Positions 11,941 through 23,233 of a stretch of 64,000 nucleotides of DNA are shown in pieces. Below the pieces are notes generated by a model, which saw only the letters and a list, made by a program, of their open reading frames with translations, was not told the origin of the DNA and made no database searches. Location: contig NC_084803.1 in assembly GCF_963583255.1 (NCBI RefSeq), forward strand, positions 23,100,428 through 23,164,427, given 5' to 3'. Position 1 is the stretch's first letter, and each line of letters opens with the position of its first letter. Position numbers and translations under genes: made by a program. This DNA is from Pyrus communis (taxonomy: Eukaryota > Streptophyta > Magnoliopsida > Rosales > Rosaceae).

Positions 11941-12112
11941 CTCTTTCCCACTGCTTGAGTCTTATATTGCTTAGTAAGTTGACCATCAAAGAGCTTTTGG
12001 CTGGTAGTCTATTGGCACCCAAGGTTAATCGTGGTTGTTTGCTCTTTTACAGGTAGCCTAGTTTGCCCAGTTCCCCCATCCACACTAGTGCGCAAATTTG
12101 ATTCCAACAACA

Positions 12113-12221
12113 TGTAATTAATTTCCAACCGTAATTAGTGTAGGTACCTAAATAGAGATTAATATAACCCTATATATTGTAATACTTTACACACATTAAT
12201 ACAATGAGTCATATTTCTACA
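12113..12221 (+). repeat. Possible short solo LTR (TRIM or copia type)
   Basis: A 109-bp stretch begins TGTAATTAATTTCC, contains a TATA-like atatattg, ends ...TTTCTACA and is followed at once by TGGTATC, the start of a typical primer-binding site. No second LTR was found nearby. Length and layout fit a short LTR plus the start of an interior, but the call rests on these ends only. Confidence 0.35.
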
Positions 12222-12486
12222 TGGTATCTTTCCTCTAGGTTTATCTCGTTGGTTCTAGGATTTTTCTTCTCTTCTCGTCACCTAAAAACAAAAACGAAGA
12301 TCCCTAGTTTCTTCAAATATTGCACTCCCATCGTATACAATAACACTGCAAGCTTACGCATAAGGTCATGCATCTTACATGTTGGTGCCGTATTGTAATG
12401 CCTTTTTTGTAACATGCTAAGAAAAATGAGTTCCATAAGATAGCTTTCCACAACTTGTCCTGGTGTGTGATAACAAATAAGAGTTT

Positions 12487-12610
12487 GTTGATGCACAAAA
12501 TTAGGTCGATCTTGAACCAATGTAAATCGGACCATAAATCATAAAAACACACAAGAACACAAAGATATATCATGGTTCACCCCAAGTTGAGGCTACATCC
12601 ACACTAATGA
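12487..12610. repeat. ~122-bp direct repeat, copy 1
   Basis: Starts gttgatgcacaaaat and ends near ctacatccacact. The second copy is at 13365-13486, about 878 bp downstream. The intervening region carries no recognised gene. The pair separates the two NLR pseudogene blocks, so an inserted element or its solo/recombined terminal repeats is likely. Its class is unknown. Confidence 0.7.
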
Positions 12611-13364
12611 TATGAGATGAGGTGTTCTAGCATTACTACTGAATCTGTGACTCTGCATACAAAATCCAAATATGGTATATTTTTCTAGCTAAGTTTTTGG
12701 TGATCTATTCGTTAGAGTTTTCCTAGCTAAGTTTTAAAATCCGATTAACAGATAAATTGGATGCCATATATGGCCTATACTTATCAAATTTTATCACCAC
12801 CAATCAAAATATTTGCTAGGAGCCTAACTAAAAAGAGTTTGTATAGATAATACACATTTATTGACATACATACGATATTATCTACATTAAAGGGTGTGGG
12901 AATGTAATATATATATGCACGTGAAAAAAAATGTTTCCTCTTGTAATATGATTCGACATGTTGTATTATTAGACTGTTAATTATATCTGAACTATTAGAC
13001 TATTAGTTGTCTACATAATCTTTATTTAAGCTTGGATTTGTTTAAAATAATAACACAACGTGTCATACGCCATTAGCCTTTTTTTCTTTTTTTTTTGAAC
13101 AAAAGATATTATATACTTTAAAAAAAATCATCACTTACCTGAAGTGGTCTCATGGAGCTCATTCCTTTCAATTATAAAACAACCATCTCAAAGAAGTTGT
13201 GAATTTAAGCTTGTGGGAGTTACAACTTCTTATTTGAAGAGGCTGTGATTAGAAAAATAACAGGAAAATAGTGGTGTCTTAGTAAAATTCAGTCATTGTG
13301 GGATGAAAATTTGAGAGAGAACCGATGTAGCTTTTTGTGTCGATTCCCACAAACAACGCCAAAT

Positions 13365-13486
13365 GTTGATACACAAAATCGGATTGATCTTGGACCAACG
13401 TAAATCCGACCGTAAATCACACAAACGCACACGAACACAAAGATATATTGTGGTTCATCTCAAGTTGAGGCTACATCCACACTGGT
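13365..13486. repeat. ~122-bp direct repeat, copy 2
   Basis: About 80 percent identical by eye to 12487-12610 in the same orientation. After it the sequence continues with ttcactatataaagg and a gene-free stretch to about 13700, where NLR-like reading resumes. Confidence 0.7.
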
Positions 13487-14193
13487 GTCGATTCGGTTTC
13501 ACTATATAAAGGTTACAATGTACATGGAGGCTATAGAGACTAGGGTTTGCTCTTCTTTGCCCTCCCTCCAAGCGAGGGTGAAGGATCCCTTTTATAGAAT
13601 AAGGGTTTCCTTCACCTCCTACATACATTATGGGCTAGGTCATGATGCCCAAATACTTAGGCCCAATGTATGGTACAACAAAGTTCTTAGAGAGAGAAGA
13701 CATAACTGTTTGTTAGATGCCAATTTAAGCTGTTGTAGATTTTGCTCCACTCTGTAAGTGATTTCTTTAGAAGATATAAAGCTACTTAAGGCTACAAAGG
13801 GTACACCTTCACACTTGCGATCCACTCTTGGTCGAATTCTTTGATCAATCTTATAAACAAGTCTTCAGTAACATAAGATTGGGAAGCAGTAACCCATGCA
13901 TAACAGTCGAAATGTCTGTTTACAATTTCATGGGTCTAGGTCTTTGAGACTAGATTGTCTTCCTTGATCCTCAACCGTTTGTTGTTGCTCTTCATTCATT
14001 TGCCATTCCATCAACATTTGCTTCTTGCCTCACAGCCGATGAGTTCATTTTCCCGAGGAAGATGGAAGACTACGTGGTTCCTCACCCATTTTTGAATATC
14101 ATCACAAGTACTTTTTCCTTCTACAACAACGGCACCATGCCTCTGATTTCTCTCCAGAGTGGTTTGAATCGTTATTGTGATTTTCTTTAACTT

Positions 14194-14730
14194 GTTAGTG
14201 TTGGAACCCCCAGTCCCACATCGGACAGAGGGAGAAGAGAAGAGTGCTTTAAATAGAAATACCCCTCTCTAATTAACACCGAGGCCTTTTGTGATAAAAC
14301 CCCACACCTGAGGATTGTGCAGGTGGTTAAGTGGGGACAGTATCGGTGTTGTTGGAGTGGGCCCTTGGCCCGTCGACTTGAAAATTTCCACATGGTATCA
14401 GAGCAAGGGGACGGGCCCGTACTGCCACGTGATTGGGTGGGTCCCCATTGGCCCCGCGTGATTGGGTGAGTCCCGACATGGCTCCACGTGGTTGCCGATG
14501 TGTGGAAATTGGGGTCACACGTGCGGGGGAGTGTTGGAACCCCCAGTCCCACATCGGACAGAGGGAAAAGAGAAGAGTGCTTTAAATAGAAATACCCCTC
14601 TCTAATTAACACCGAGGCCTTTTGTGATAAAACCCCACACCTGAGGATTATGCAGGTGGTTAAGTGGGGACAGTATCGGTGTTGTTGGAGTGGGCCCTCG
14701 GCCCGTCGACCTGAAAATTTCCACAGTTAG
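14194..14730 (+). mobile_element. Complete TRIM retrotransposon, 527 bp, with target duplication
   Basis: Two almost identical 194-bp LTRs (14199-14392 and 14532-14725), TGTTGGAACCCCC...AAATTTCCACA. A perfect primer-binding site TGGTATCAGAGC follows the first at 14393-14404, and a purine tract (gtgcgggggag, 14521-14531) precedes the second. The interior is 139 bp and encodes nothing. A 5-bp duplication GTTAG lies on both sides (14194-14198, 14726-14730). It sits inside the coding sequence of the NLR pseudogene, and removing it with one GTTAG restores a local open reading frame. The LTRs differ at only a few positions, so the insertion is fairly recent. Strand is taken from the primer-binding site. 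Confidence 0.95.
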
Positions 14731-15055
14731 CTATTGATGCTGATACCAAATATTCTTTGGAATGCGAATGGTTTTGCTGAGCCACCTTGCAGATCAACCG
14801 CCACTTTGCTGCTCATACATATGATAACGTGTGAACTCATCAATGATGTCTTCAACTTCTTACGTTATGTCTCGCACGCATGCAATCCACGTTTTTTCTA
14901 CTTCCGTATGTGCTTTCTTGCTATCAACATCTTGCATGCAGGATTTCTTGATTAGGAGCTCCTGCTTGATCACGAACACCCGCTATGGATGATGCTACGT
15001 TTTCAAAAATTGCTACGACCATATCAATCAAGGGGTCTGTTGCAAATGATGCCAT

Positions 15056-16742
15056 AAAAGTTGATAAAAAATGCTCACTTAAAGTTGATTTCAGGGAGCA
15101 ATCAATTGAATTTGGAAGCATGTCGGTAAAACACAATATAAGGAAGACGAGGTTGAGAAACGCATGTCTTTAGTTACGCCGACGCCCCTACGCAACAAGC
15201 GATATTTATGGTCAAAAGCTTCAGAAGGGCACGAGAGTCGTTCCACACCCAACTTAGTCATGAAATAGGATGGTGATGTTAACACACCCTATTTTACCAC
15301 ATACTATCAAACGCACCCTAAAAAAATATGAAACCAAATGAAAGAGCTGAGTGAGAAGTTAACAAGAAAGTATCAAAACACCACCGTACGAAAAAATCAC
15401 CCACCAACATCCCTCAGTAACCCCATCGATTTGTTTTCACTTCACCGGTTCACCCCACCCTTAACCTAATTATCTAAAATAACAATAACACGGAAAGTTC
15501 AATGACAATTTTTTTGATTGGGTTTACTTGTGTATCTTTTGAGTTCAAATACAGGCAACTTTAACAATGATATATGTGCAGTTACCCCATGGATCCGTCC
15601 AAGGTTCGAATACATTACGCATTTTTTCATATAAATACAGTGGGGTTATATTCATGTGTTAAATGTTACATTCATATCTCATTCAACATTTAAAGTCAAC
15701 CGTCCCAATTTGTAGAGAATACAACCCCCATTTACTTTCGGTCAACCAGAGTAGGGCAGCCTGCAAAAGAAAATAACAAAAAAGTAGATTGATAAACGCA
15801 AAAAGTTAATAAATATCATTTGAGCAGCATGCTAAAATAGTTTTTTTCTCAAATTCAAACCTCTACGGCTATGTTTGGATGAGAGATTTGCAGGTACTAG
15901 GGCATTCAGGATAAATTACTTAGAAATGAACTGCTTGTTAAAAAGATTAAGTACACAACGTGATCATCAAAAACCCATAAAGGATTTAAATTCTCGGTAC
16001 TTGCAATTCCCTCATCTAGACGCGGCTTAAAAATGAACTAGGTATAAAGAATGTCCATATTCAGTATGTGTACAGTTCTAGAGAAACTACAATGTGTTTT
16101 AACTAACTTAGCTGACCACATAATGTAAGATCCACATGTGATCTCCCTAGTATTTCACACACACTACTAGTAAATAGTTTTTCAAGCATCACTCAAAATA
16201 GGATCTAATCATCAACCGTCACATTATGTGGTTTACTAAATAAAATCTGAAACCATTATCTTCTAAAAACATGATCTATCTAGCATTTTCCCCTTCATTA
16301 AAGTCAAAGTCTTGGTAGTAATTACCCCACTGTGTGTATCTCAATGCTTCCCTGCAGCTCAATATTTGAGTTTCACGCCGTCGTGAAACCTTCTAACGAC
16401 AACTAAACGGTAACGATGTGGAAAAGAAAAATAAATTTTGCTTCACCATAAAAAGTGTGCATGGCTAAATTGTAAATGTGGGAGCTTACATTAATTATGT
16501 GGGAGATACTAGGCTACTAATAGCAGGCTACTACTAGGTTTTTCCAATAGCGGGTGTTAGCATTTTCCGTTGATGAACTACAAGTAGGCATGGCTAATTT
16601 AAAACTGGAAAATACTATATTTATAGCCAACAAAATATGCATGCAAAGAGTAGTGCAACTTCCTAAATGCTCTAGAAATATTGCTTCCTGAAATAAATAT
16701 ATCCATCGAAATTAATGCAGCACATCAAACATATCAGATGAT
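15056..16742. other. Gene-free region downstream of the SVP-like gene
   Basis: No coding sequence recognised. It lies 3' of the minus-strand SVP-like gene and upstream of the NLR relic, and should include the SVP 3' UTR near 16742. A small inverted-repeat element occurs at about 15869-16029. Confidence 0.5.
15869..16029. mobile_element. Small MITE, ~160 bp
   Basis: The left end (ggctatgtttggatgagaga, then tttgcaggtac) pairs with the inverse of the right end (gtacttgcaattccctcatc, then tagacgcggc). About 30 bp of imperfect inverted repeat can be aligned. No coding capacity; target duplication not resolved. Confidence 0.5.
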
Positions 16743-19700
16743 TTAAGCGCACCCCAATTTTAGAGATGTAACTGAGCTGTCATAGTCTTGAGGACCGCTG
16801 TTAGATTTACAGAGATTGGTGACAGACTCTGATGACTGACCCTCCTCCGTAATCAGGTTCTCTGAATCGACATGAACAAGCCTCCGGCCATTAGATTTCT
16901 CCACCACCTTCAACAATCATACCAAGAACTCCCATTAGCAAATTAAGCAAGAATCAAACATATACTTAAATGAAGAGTCGGCAGAGAGATCTTATACTTG
17001 CTGTCTTAATCGTTCATTCTCTTCCGTCAATTGCATCGCCTGCACATTCATCTATATCATGTCAAGAAAAAAATTGGGACAAGAAAAGGCAAATAGAGAA
17101 GAGGAAATATTTGGAGGACAACATTGTCTGGACCTTACTGCCAATGAACTGCTCAAGCACTACGAATCTACTATCAAACAAATACACTACAATCTTAGTC
17201 AACTTTTAATGATACGTTTCAAATCCCGTTGAGTTCTCAGGCATTACGTAAGAGCTAAATTCACTGTAGGACAAAAGACTAGCACAACAGAAACTAATAT
17301 CCCAATTAGAATGTGAACCACACATACAATAATTCGTATTGGTAGAACAGTTATTCATTAATTTTCAACTATTAGCTTGAGACATGGTTACCTTAACTTT
17401 TACGAACAAATTTTTTTGTTTAGTGATTCTCTAAATTGACATCGAAATTCGGAGTGCACGAGGTCTAGATTGAAACCTCCAATCTACCGTATGTCAATTA
17501 TCTGTTAATTTATTACGTCAGAAGATGTAGCTTGGGAGAGTTGCATAGTCAAGAGTTAAAAGGTAACTAACATTTCTTTGAAGATCGTTGATCTCTTTCA
17601 TAATCTTTTCACTCTGTTGAAAGACAACAAAAAAGTCCACTTATTAGATATTAAACAATTATATAGAGGCAAGCCTATAGAATAAAACAGACCTTTTTCT
17701 CTACTACGCCACCCAAGCCAGCTTCAAGGGACTTCTCCAATTGTTGCAGTTCTTCCAAACTTAGTCCTTGAATTTCTTCTCCTCTCATCTGCCTATAGTT
17801 CAAGGAGCTTATGTCATAATTAGGGACCACAAACTAGTAATTGTTTTTAAAACCAGAGATTTACAAATACCTAAGTTGATGACTTTTTGCTGCAATTTCC
17901 TTGCTCAACCTGGAGTAGTTGCTGTTCTCCACTAGCTACATCAGAATTAACAATGCTTTTAAGCAAAGGCCAAAAATCCAAAGATTGTTGATTATTTACT
18001 GTAAACAATACGTGAAAAGAACAAAAACCCAAAGATTTATCCATTTACAATTCAACAGTGATAAGTTTATCTTATACCAAGTCAGGATGCTAACAATAGA
18101 GAGCGAAGGACTTCAAGTAAAGAAGGCTTATTTTATGCTACCCCCCCCCCCCCCCTCCCCCCTCCCCCCTCCTCCCTAGAATTTGATTTTAATTTGGCTT
18201 TGCTGCCTGTAACTCAAAAATCACCAGTTCACTCCCTAAAACTCAAAGCTTGTTTCATTTTGCCCCCTTGGAACTCCATTTTGATCCCTTTTTGCCCCTT
18301 GAAACATGAAAGTCGTTTGTATAAAACTCAAAATTCGCTCCACATTGCCTTAGAAGTTAGATCTACTAATTTCTTCTGTGGGTTTGATTTGGGTGCGCCA
18401 GGCTAATCAATTTCTTTTTTATTTTTTTCATCTCTTCAATTTCTTTTAAACTTAATATTCTCTAACTGTTGAATGTTAAGCATAATGAAGATTTTGAATC
18501 AATATTGCACATGTGGCATAGCCTTATTAGGTGTTTGGTCCCACGTGTTTAAGAGGCGTATAAGTTGAAGTTTGAGGGGGCGTAGTTAAAAATAATTTAA
18601 TAAAGAATGCGCGTTACAATGCATCTTAATAAATCTTGTATTGAGTTCATGCATGTAGTTTCCCTTTTTCACCTTCAAATGCATGCATTGTCATATTCTA
18701 GCTTACTAACAGAAAATATGGATGATCCAAAAATTATATTACTCTAGGCTATGCATGCCTACACTATAACATGATTTACAAATTTAGGAGTGCAATAATA
18801 TTCTAAAAGAATTCGTTCTTATACCATTAAGTTTCAAAACTTGTCATGTTGCAATGGCTTCAAGTCCACAAGATTCATGTTACCAAGTTGGCTATGTATT
18901 ATTGTGTACAACTCGAGGTTACCAAACTCATCACCACGATACGATACATAAAGGACCAACCTGTAACTCAAGAGATGGTTGTTCTAGTTTGTCGAGATTC
19001 TTTGAATGCAAGTTGTGCCTTTCTAGAATTTCCTTCATACTGCAGAAGAAGAAGAAAAAAACAATGCAGGTCACTAGCTAGGATAGCCAGAAATCTTCAA
19101 AACAATAGCATAATACAATATATATAATTATATAAAAGATAACACATGCGAGATGGAAAAGACAATAGGAAGTTCAATATTTGGTTTAGCATTTAAATTT
19201 TATTTTCATATTTTGGTAAACACTTGTCACACACTTTTAAACTTCAAGTTGCTATAAATATGTTTTTCCTTAAAAGCCTTGCAACGCGTATTAAGAATAA
19301 GTTGAATAACTGATAATAGTTACATGCACATGAACTCGTATATACAAAGTTTATAAACATTGAAGGTTCATTTATACTAATAAAAGAAAAACCCTATAGA
19401 CAGAAATTACTCAAAAATGAATGAAGTTTAACTAGCTCTGATTGCATCTAGTCTCCTCGTTGTTGAAGGAGGTCTTGGTTCAAATTTTATTAAAGAGAAT
19501 TTTCTATGTTGTTAAACAAACATAAAAGGTTAAAAAATGTGTCTTTGTTGTGTGATGTCACCCCGTTAGCCTCCTAATTCAACTTAAAATGCAACACCAA
19601 ATATAGTGATGATTTGCCAAACTTGTATTCTTTCATCATTTTTGTATTACAAACTATGGCCTATTTGGTACAAACACAGCCAAAAGTAAAAGGAAATAAC

Positions 19701-20355
19701 AGATTAAGCCACAACCATACTATAAAGGATTATCAAAATCCAAGAAGTATACAACAATTTTCCTTGACGAAATCACACTACAGAAAGTGAGAGAGTAAAA
19801 GCACATGGAAGGAAGTCACTCGCAACTTGATGAAGCAGTCCGGTCATGACTGTTCAAAACAACACTTCTCAAGTTATCAGAAACAGCAGTTGGATTAAGC
19901 CATACTTGTTTAATGCATATATGATAATTTTTTTGTGAGATCCAAATCTAACAAACAAGACAAACAACATCCACATCCATCTTGCGCTACAAAGACCTTC
20001 AATCATATTATTTGAACATCTAGTTAGTAGCTTGACCAGCTAACCTAGCCTGTTTCTTACTTCTTCCCATTCAGGTGGGTCTTCTCCTTCTTCATCTTCC
20101 CATTAAAAATAATATTACAGAAAAAAGAAAAAAAAATTGTGTATGCAAGTGAGAGAGACTGAGAGAGGGAGACCTAGAGCTGGCGTATTCAAAGAGCTTT
20201 CCGGTGGAAGAAAAGATGATAAGAGCAATATCGGCATCACAGAGAACGGAGAGCTCCTCAGCCTTCTTGAAAAGTCCTCTTCTCCTCTTGGAAAATGTCA
20301 CCTGCCTCGCGGTCGCGTTGTCGATCTTCTTGATCTGAATCTTCTCCCTCGCCAT
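16743..20355 (-). CDS. SVP: SVP/JOINTLESS/DAM-clade MIKC MADS-box transcription factor, complete
   Basis: Coding exons on the minus strand: 20355-20174, 19039-18961, 17935-17871, 17792-17693, 17613-17572, 17039-16998, 16907-16743. All introns have GT/AG ends and the phases join without error to 675 bp, 224 residues plus stop. Residues 1-60 are the MADS DNA-binding/dimerisation domain ([20 protein letters not shown]..., [20 protein letters not shown]). Residues 61-87 are the I region ([20 protein letters not shown]). Residues 88 to about 170 are the K domain for tetramer formation ([40 protein letters not shown]). The C-terminus has [11 protein letters not shown] and ends SLKLGCA. The 42-bp exons 5 and 6 are typical of this family, and length (220-240) is normal. 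Members are nuclear repressors of flowering (SVP), abscission-zone regulators (JOINTLESS) or, in Rosaceae, bud-dormancy genes (DAM). Which of these applies cannot be told from sequence alone. The ending SLKLGCA lacks the LPY-type tail I recall for many homologues. Confidence 0.93.
18138..18177. repeat. Poly-C tract in SVP intron 2 (G-rich on the coding strand)
   Basis: A run of about 17 C followed by blocks of C separated by single T. On the SVP coding strand this is several G-runs in a row, the pattern of a G-quadruplex-forming sequence. It lies in the 1025-bp intron between exons 2 and 3, beside a 230-bp stretch of likely transposon origin (18180-18420). Confidence 0.85.
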
Positions 20356-20683
20356 CTCTTAATCTTCAGTTAAATTAATTCGACTTTTTTCTTCTTCTGG
20401 TTCTCCTCAAGAAGAAAAAAATAAGATAAAAAGAAGAATATTATAGCTTGTTTTGGAATGGAATATTTTGTTTTGTTGTTTAGTCTTATGTTTGAGTCAG
20501 AGAATATAGTCAGCCAAAAACTAACCAGAAAAGGCGAAGAAATTACAAGTAAAGGAAGGAAGGGCTTAATTGGAGAGGGACAGGTCCAGTGCCAGAACTG
20601 GCAGCATTTGGCCAAATTTAGCCAAAAATCCTTGGAGGATGTGGGGGGCAAAGGAAAACCCTAAAAATGAAGTGTAAGTTTTC

Positions 20684-20688
<5 letters not shown>

Positions 20689-20715
<27 letters not shown>
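20689..20715. repeat. (GA)n microsatellite in SVP 5' flank
   Basis: About 13 AG units, 334 bp upstream of the SVP-like start codon. On the gene's strand it is a CT tract. Confidence 0.9.
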
Positions 20716-21040
20716 TATCAAAAGAGAGAAAGGGACCCATCATCCATCTCCATCTCCATCTTTAGATTCTGAACCAGATCCAGAGTTTCAAGACCAACAA
20801 GTCTCAAAGGGAAAGAAATGCTTCCAACCAATTGAAGAAAAGAAAAGGATAAAGCTAAAGAAAGGTAAAGGGATTGTTTTGCTGATTAGGTGAAAGGGGA
20901 TTTGTTGACGCTTTCAAAGTTCTGACTAGTGTCAGTAAATCTTGGGGAGATGTTTTGGTTTTTCTGCTGTATTTGGATGGGTGGATGGAGTTCAGAGCGG
21001 TTAAAACTGAAAAGACACCAATGAGAACATTGAGAAGTGG

Positions 21041-21041
21041 G

Positions 21042-21069
<28 letters not shown>
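21041..21069. repeat. (GA)n microsatellite in SVP upstream region
   Basis: About 14 GA units, roughly 690 bp upstream of the SVP-like start codon. Confidence 0.9.
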
Positions 21070-21072
<3 letters not shown>

Positions 21073-22386
21073 TGGGAGGGAATTCATGCGGAAGTGTGGA
21101 AACAGAAGATACTTTTTATGGTTGAAGCAAAAGTCTATTTCTCTCGTTTCCACGTCTTTACCGTTCAGTTGCTGTTAAAAGGTTTAACGATGGCGTGAAA
21201 CTGGAATGTTGAGCTGCAGGAAGCATTGAGATAATGAGGGGAAATACTAACAACTCTTTTTTACCTATATTTTTTAAAATCACATGGTTTGACAGTTGAT
21301 TGTTAAATTTTATTTTGAATGATGATAGATAAATTATTTATTTCAAGTCATACGATCTACAAAATATAATATAAAAAAAATTATCTGTAGCATCACCCTA
21401 ATGAGAAAATTTGTGTGAGACTTAACCTACTACTGAACTATGTTAAGTAGCATTACCAACCACTCAAAACTTGTCCTGTGTTAAGTTTTGAGTATAATAT
21501 GTTATCACATAATTGTATTTAAAGTTATCATAATTAGATTAGTATACACCATTAGATTCATCTCATAGGCTCATGGACCATGTTTTCTCTTTCCTTGCAA
21601 TTCTAGCAAAAAAAAATCTCAACTCAAAAACTATGTGTGATCAATTATGTTAATAAATGAGATCAAAACTGAAAAATATAAAGTAAAATGAAACTTTCGT
21701 CTTTGCTTGCATTGTGCCTTTGTTGTACAAAGATGTCTCATTCATCTTCCTAAAGATTTTGCCTTCAGCGTTCATCATCTTCCCATTTGCGTTTTGCACA
21801 TCTGGAAAATATCGGGTCAAAAAAACAGTATCTTTTATTTATCTTTAGTTGGGTCGTTGTAGTTTGGTGCGTGATTTACAACGAACACACAGGTACAGGG
21901 TTTTACTTACTGGCATACTGCTCGGTGCAGTGCCCATACTGGTGTGACTTGTACCTGTAAGCCGTACCCTAAACCTTAAGTATTAGTAGCTTTTTACGGA
22001 GTGATCAGTGATCGATGTTGACTTGTCTTCCCCCATACCTGGCCAAGCATGTCCCTCCCTCGATCAGGCACTAACTTCTCTTTGAGATTCGATTTCTCTT
22101 TTTATTTTTATAACTAATCTTTCTTATTATTTCTTGGGTGCCTCCAATCTCATTTACTGCATTTGCTTTAAATGTGTGTGCTGTACTACTGTTGTTCACT
22201 GTAGTATCAAAATGATTGATTTTTTTATAAAGATAATAAAACAAAAAATAATAAGAATATAAAATATTAATGTTATTTAGTCATGACCGCATAAATAGGA
22301 AAGGATGGAAAGGATATCCAAACAGGAGGGAAGACAATCTGCCTCCATGCGTGAAGGGTTGGCCAACGAATCTCAAGTTTGGGCCT

Positions 22387-23233
22387 GAGACAATCTCCAT
22401 CCGTTGGGCTAAAAGCTAAATTTTTTAGCCCGAAAAATTTAGCTTTTAACCCAAAAAGAGTTTTTCTGCTCCAACCATTCAGACCTAAAATTTTGGTCTG
22501 GGATTATGAAAAAATGAACTTAAGCTTTTTTTTTTTTTCTTAAATTAACTTTTTAAAAAAAAAATTATGTAGACTATCATAAATTAATTTTATGAACATT
22601 TTAATCTAAAAATATTTAAATTCCGATAAATATTGAAAAATCACTAAATCTTTCCACAAAGCAAGCCTTCAACTTTCACCAATATTTCAACTTTCACCAA
22701 ACTTTTAACTTTCACCAATCATTCAACTTTCACCAAACTTTCAACGTAAGTACTTCTTCCTCTCTGGAATGTATTTGTTGAGGTCCTTCATCATCAAATT
22801 TATTTCGAACCTCTCTGGCTCCCTATCCCCTTCTTCCTTCATTTGCAAGCGCATTCGGGCCCTTTTTTTGGTGAATTTTGAGTTAAATAATTTTTTTTAA
22901 TTATTTTAGCTGTTGGATTTAAATTTGAGCCATTAGATCTGTTTTTTTTTTTTTACCGTTATATTTGATTATATTCGATGGGTTGGGTTTGGTGGCCGAC
23001 ACATGTGATGATAGCGGGGCCCACCCTGTCGGGCGTTGAAGGGCTCAGCCTCCGTGCAATGAGTTGGGCGCGTGATCGGACCGAGAGTGGTCTAAGAAAG
23101 GGAGAGTCCACGCGTTTCTGGGCTATTTCTTTGGGGGAATTTGGCCCTCAATTGGTATTTGGCTTGGGTTGGGTTGGGTTTTGGGCGGAAATAGGGGGAA
23201 ATTTGGCATTTAGCCTAGGGTTGGAGAGAGTCT
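22387..23233. mobile_element. Inverted-repeat (MITE-like) element, ~850 bp
   Basis: The left end has CTCCATCCGTTGGGCTAAA; the right end, inverted, reads CTCTCCAACCCTAGGCTAAA. A second internal inverted pair (ctaaattttttagcccg with its inverse) lies near 22408-22445. The end motif CTCCAACC/GGTTGGAG recalls the element at 851-1659, which may be a distant relative. No transposase; target duplication not resolved. Confidence 0.5.

Larger units (their letters stand above)
4791..11945 (+). mobile_element. Non-autonomous LTR retrotransposon, family A, with two nested insertions
   Basis: 5' LTR 4796-6032 and 3' LTR 11686-11940; after removing the MITE and its duplicated TTA the 5' LTR is 255 bp, exactly the 3' LTR length. 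Flanks show a 5-bp target-site duplication, CTCTT (4791-4795 and 11941-11945). A primer-binding-like site (gggtatcagagc) follows at 6033-6044. The element's own interior is only 6033-6473 plus 10957-11685, about 1.2 kb, and encodes no gag or pol. It contains a 30-bp A-tract near 11155 and a 28-bp tandem repeat just before the 3' LTR. It is therefore a short non-autonomous element, and the host of a MITE and a complete-length chromovirus. Confidence 0.88.
12346..15055 (-). pseudogene. CC-NB-ARC-LRR (RPM1-like) resistance gene, broken pseudogene
   Basis: On the minus strand the N-terminus starts at ATG 15055 (MASFATDPLIDM, then ASSIAGVRDQ). This is followed by the coiled-coil signature EVEDIIDEFTRYHMYEQQSG (about 14850), then ARWLSKTIRIPKNIWYQH, in a different frame. 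The reading continues past an inserted TRIM as IANKLKKI...ERNQRHG (about 14194-14125), then RENELIGCE (about 14040), MNEEQQQTV (about 13995), a damaged P-loop resembling GSRKT-LVSKT (about 13965), and HFDCYAWVTASQSYVTEDLF (about 13855-13915). After an unrelated repeat, 12457-12346 gives VVESYLMELIFLSML and the MHD motif CKMHDLMRKLA. Such proteins are intracellular immune receptors. Stops, frameshifts, a missing central NB-ARC part and no recognisable LRRs show it is dead. Confidence 0.82.
20356..22386. other. Upstream flank of the SVP-like gene
   Basis: The first few hundred bases should hold the 5' UTR and promoter of the minus-strand gene. Two GA-dinucleotide runs lie at 20689-20715 and 21041-21069 (CT-rich on the gene's sense strand, common in plant 5' leaders). 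I could not place a TATA box or CArG box with confidence. From 21250 onward the sequence is AT-rich and featureless to me. Confidence 0.45.

Noticed and set aside
14187..14612. 141-codon minus-strand ORF
   Set aside because: Spans the two LTRs of a TRIM; internal duplication is the LTR, not a protein repeat.
18846..19127. Plus-strand ORFs over 18846-19127
   Set aside because: They are antisense shadows of SVP exon 2 (18961-19039) and its flanking introns.
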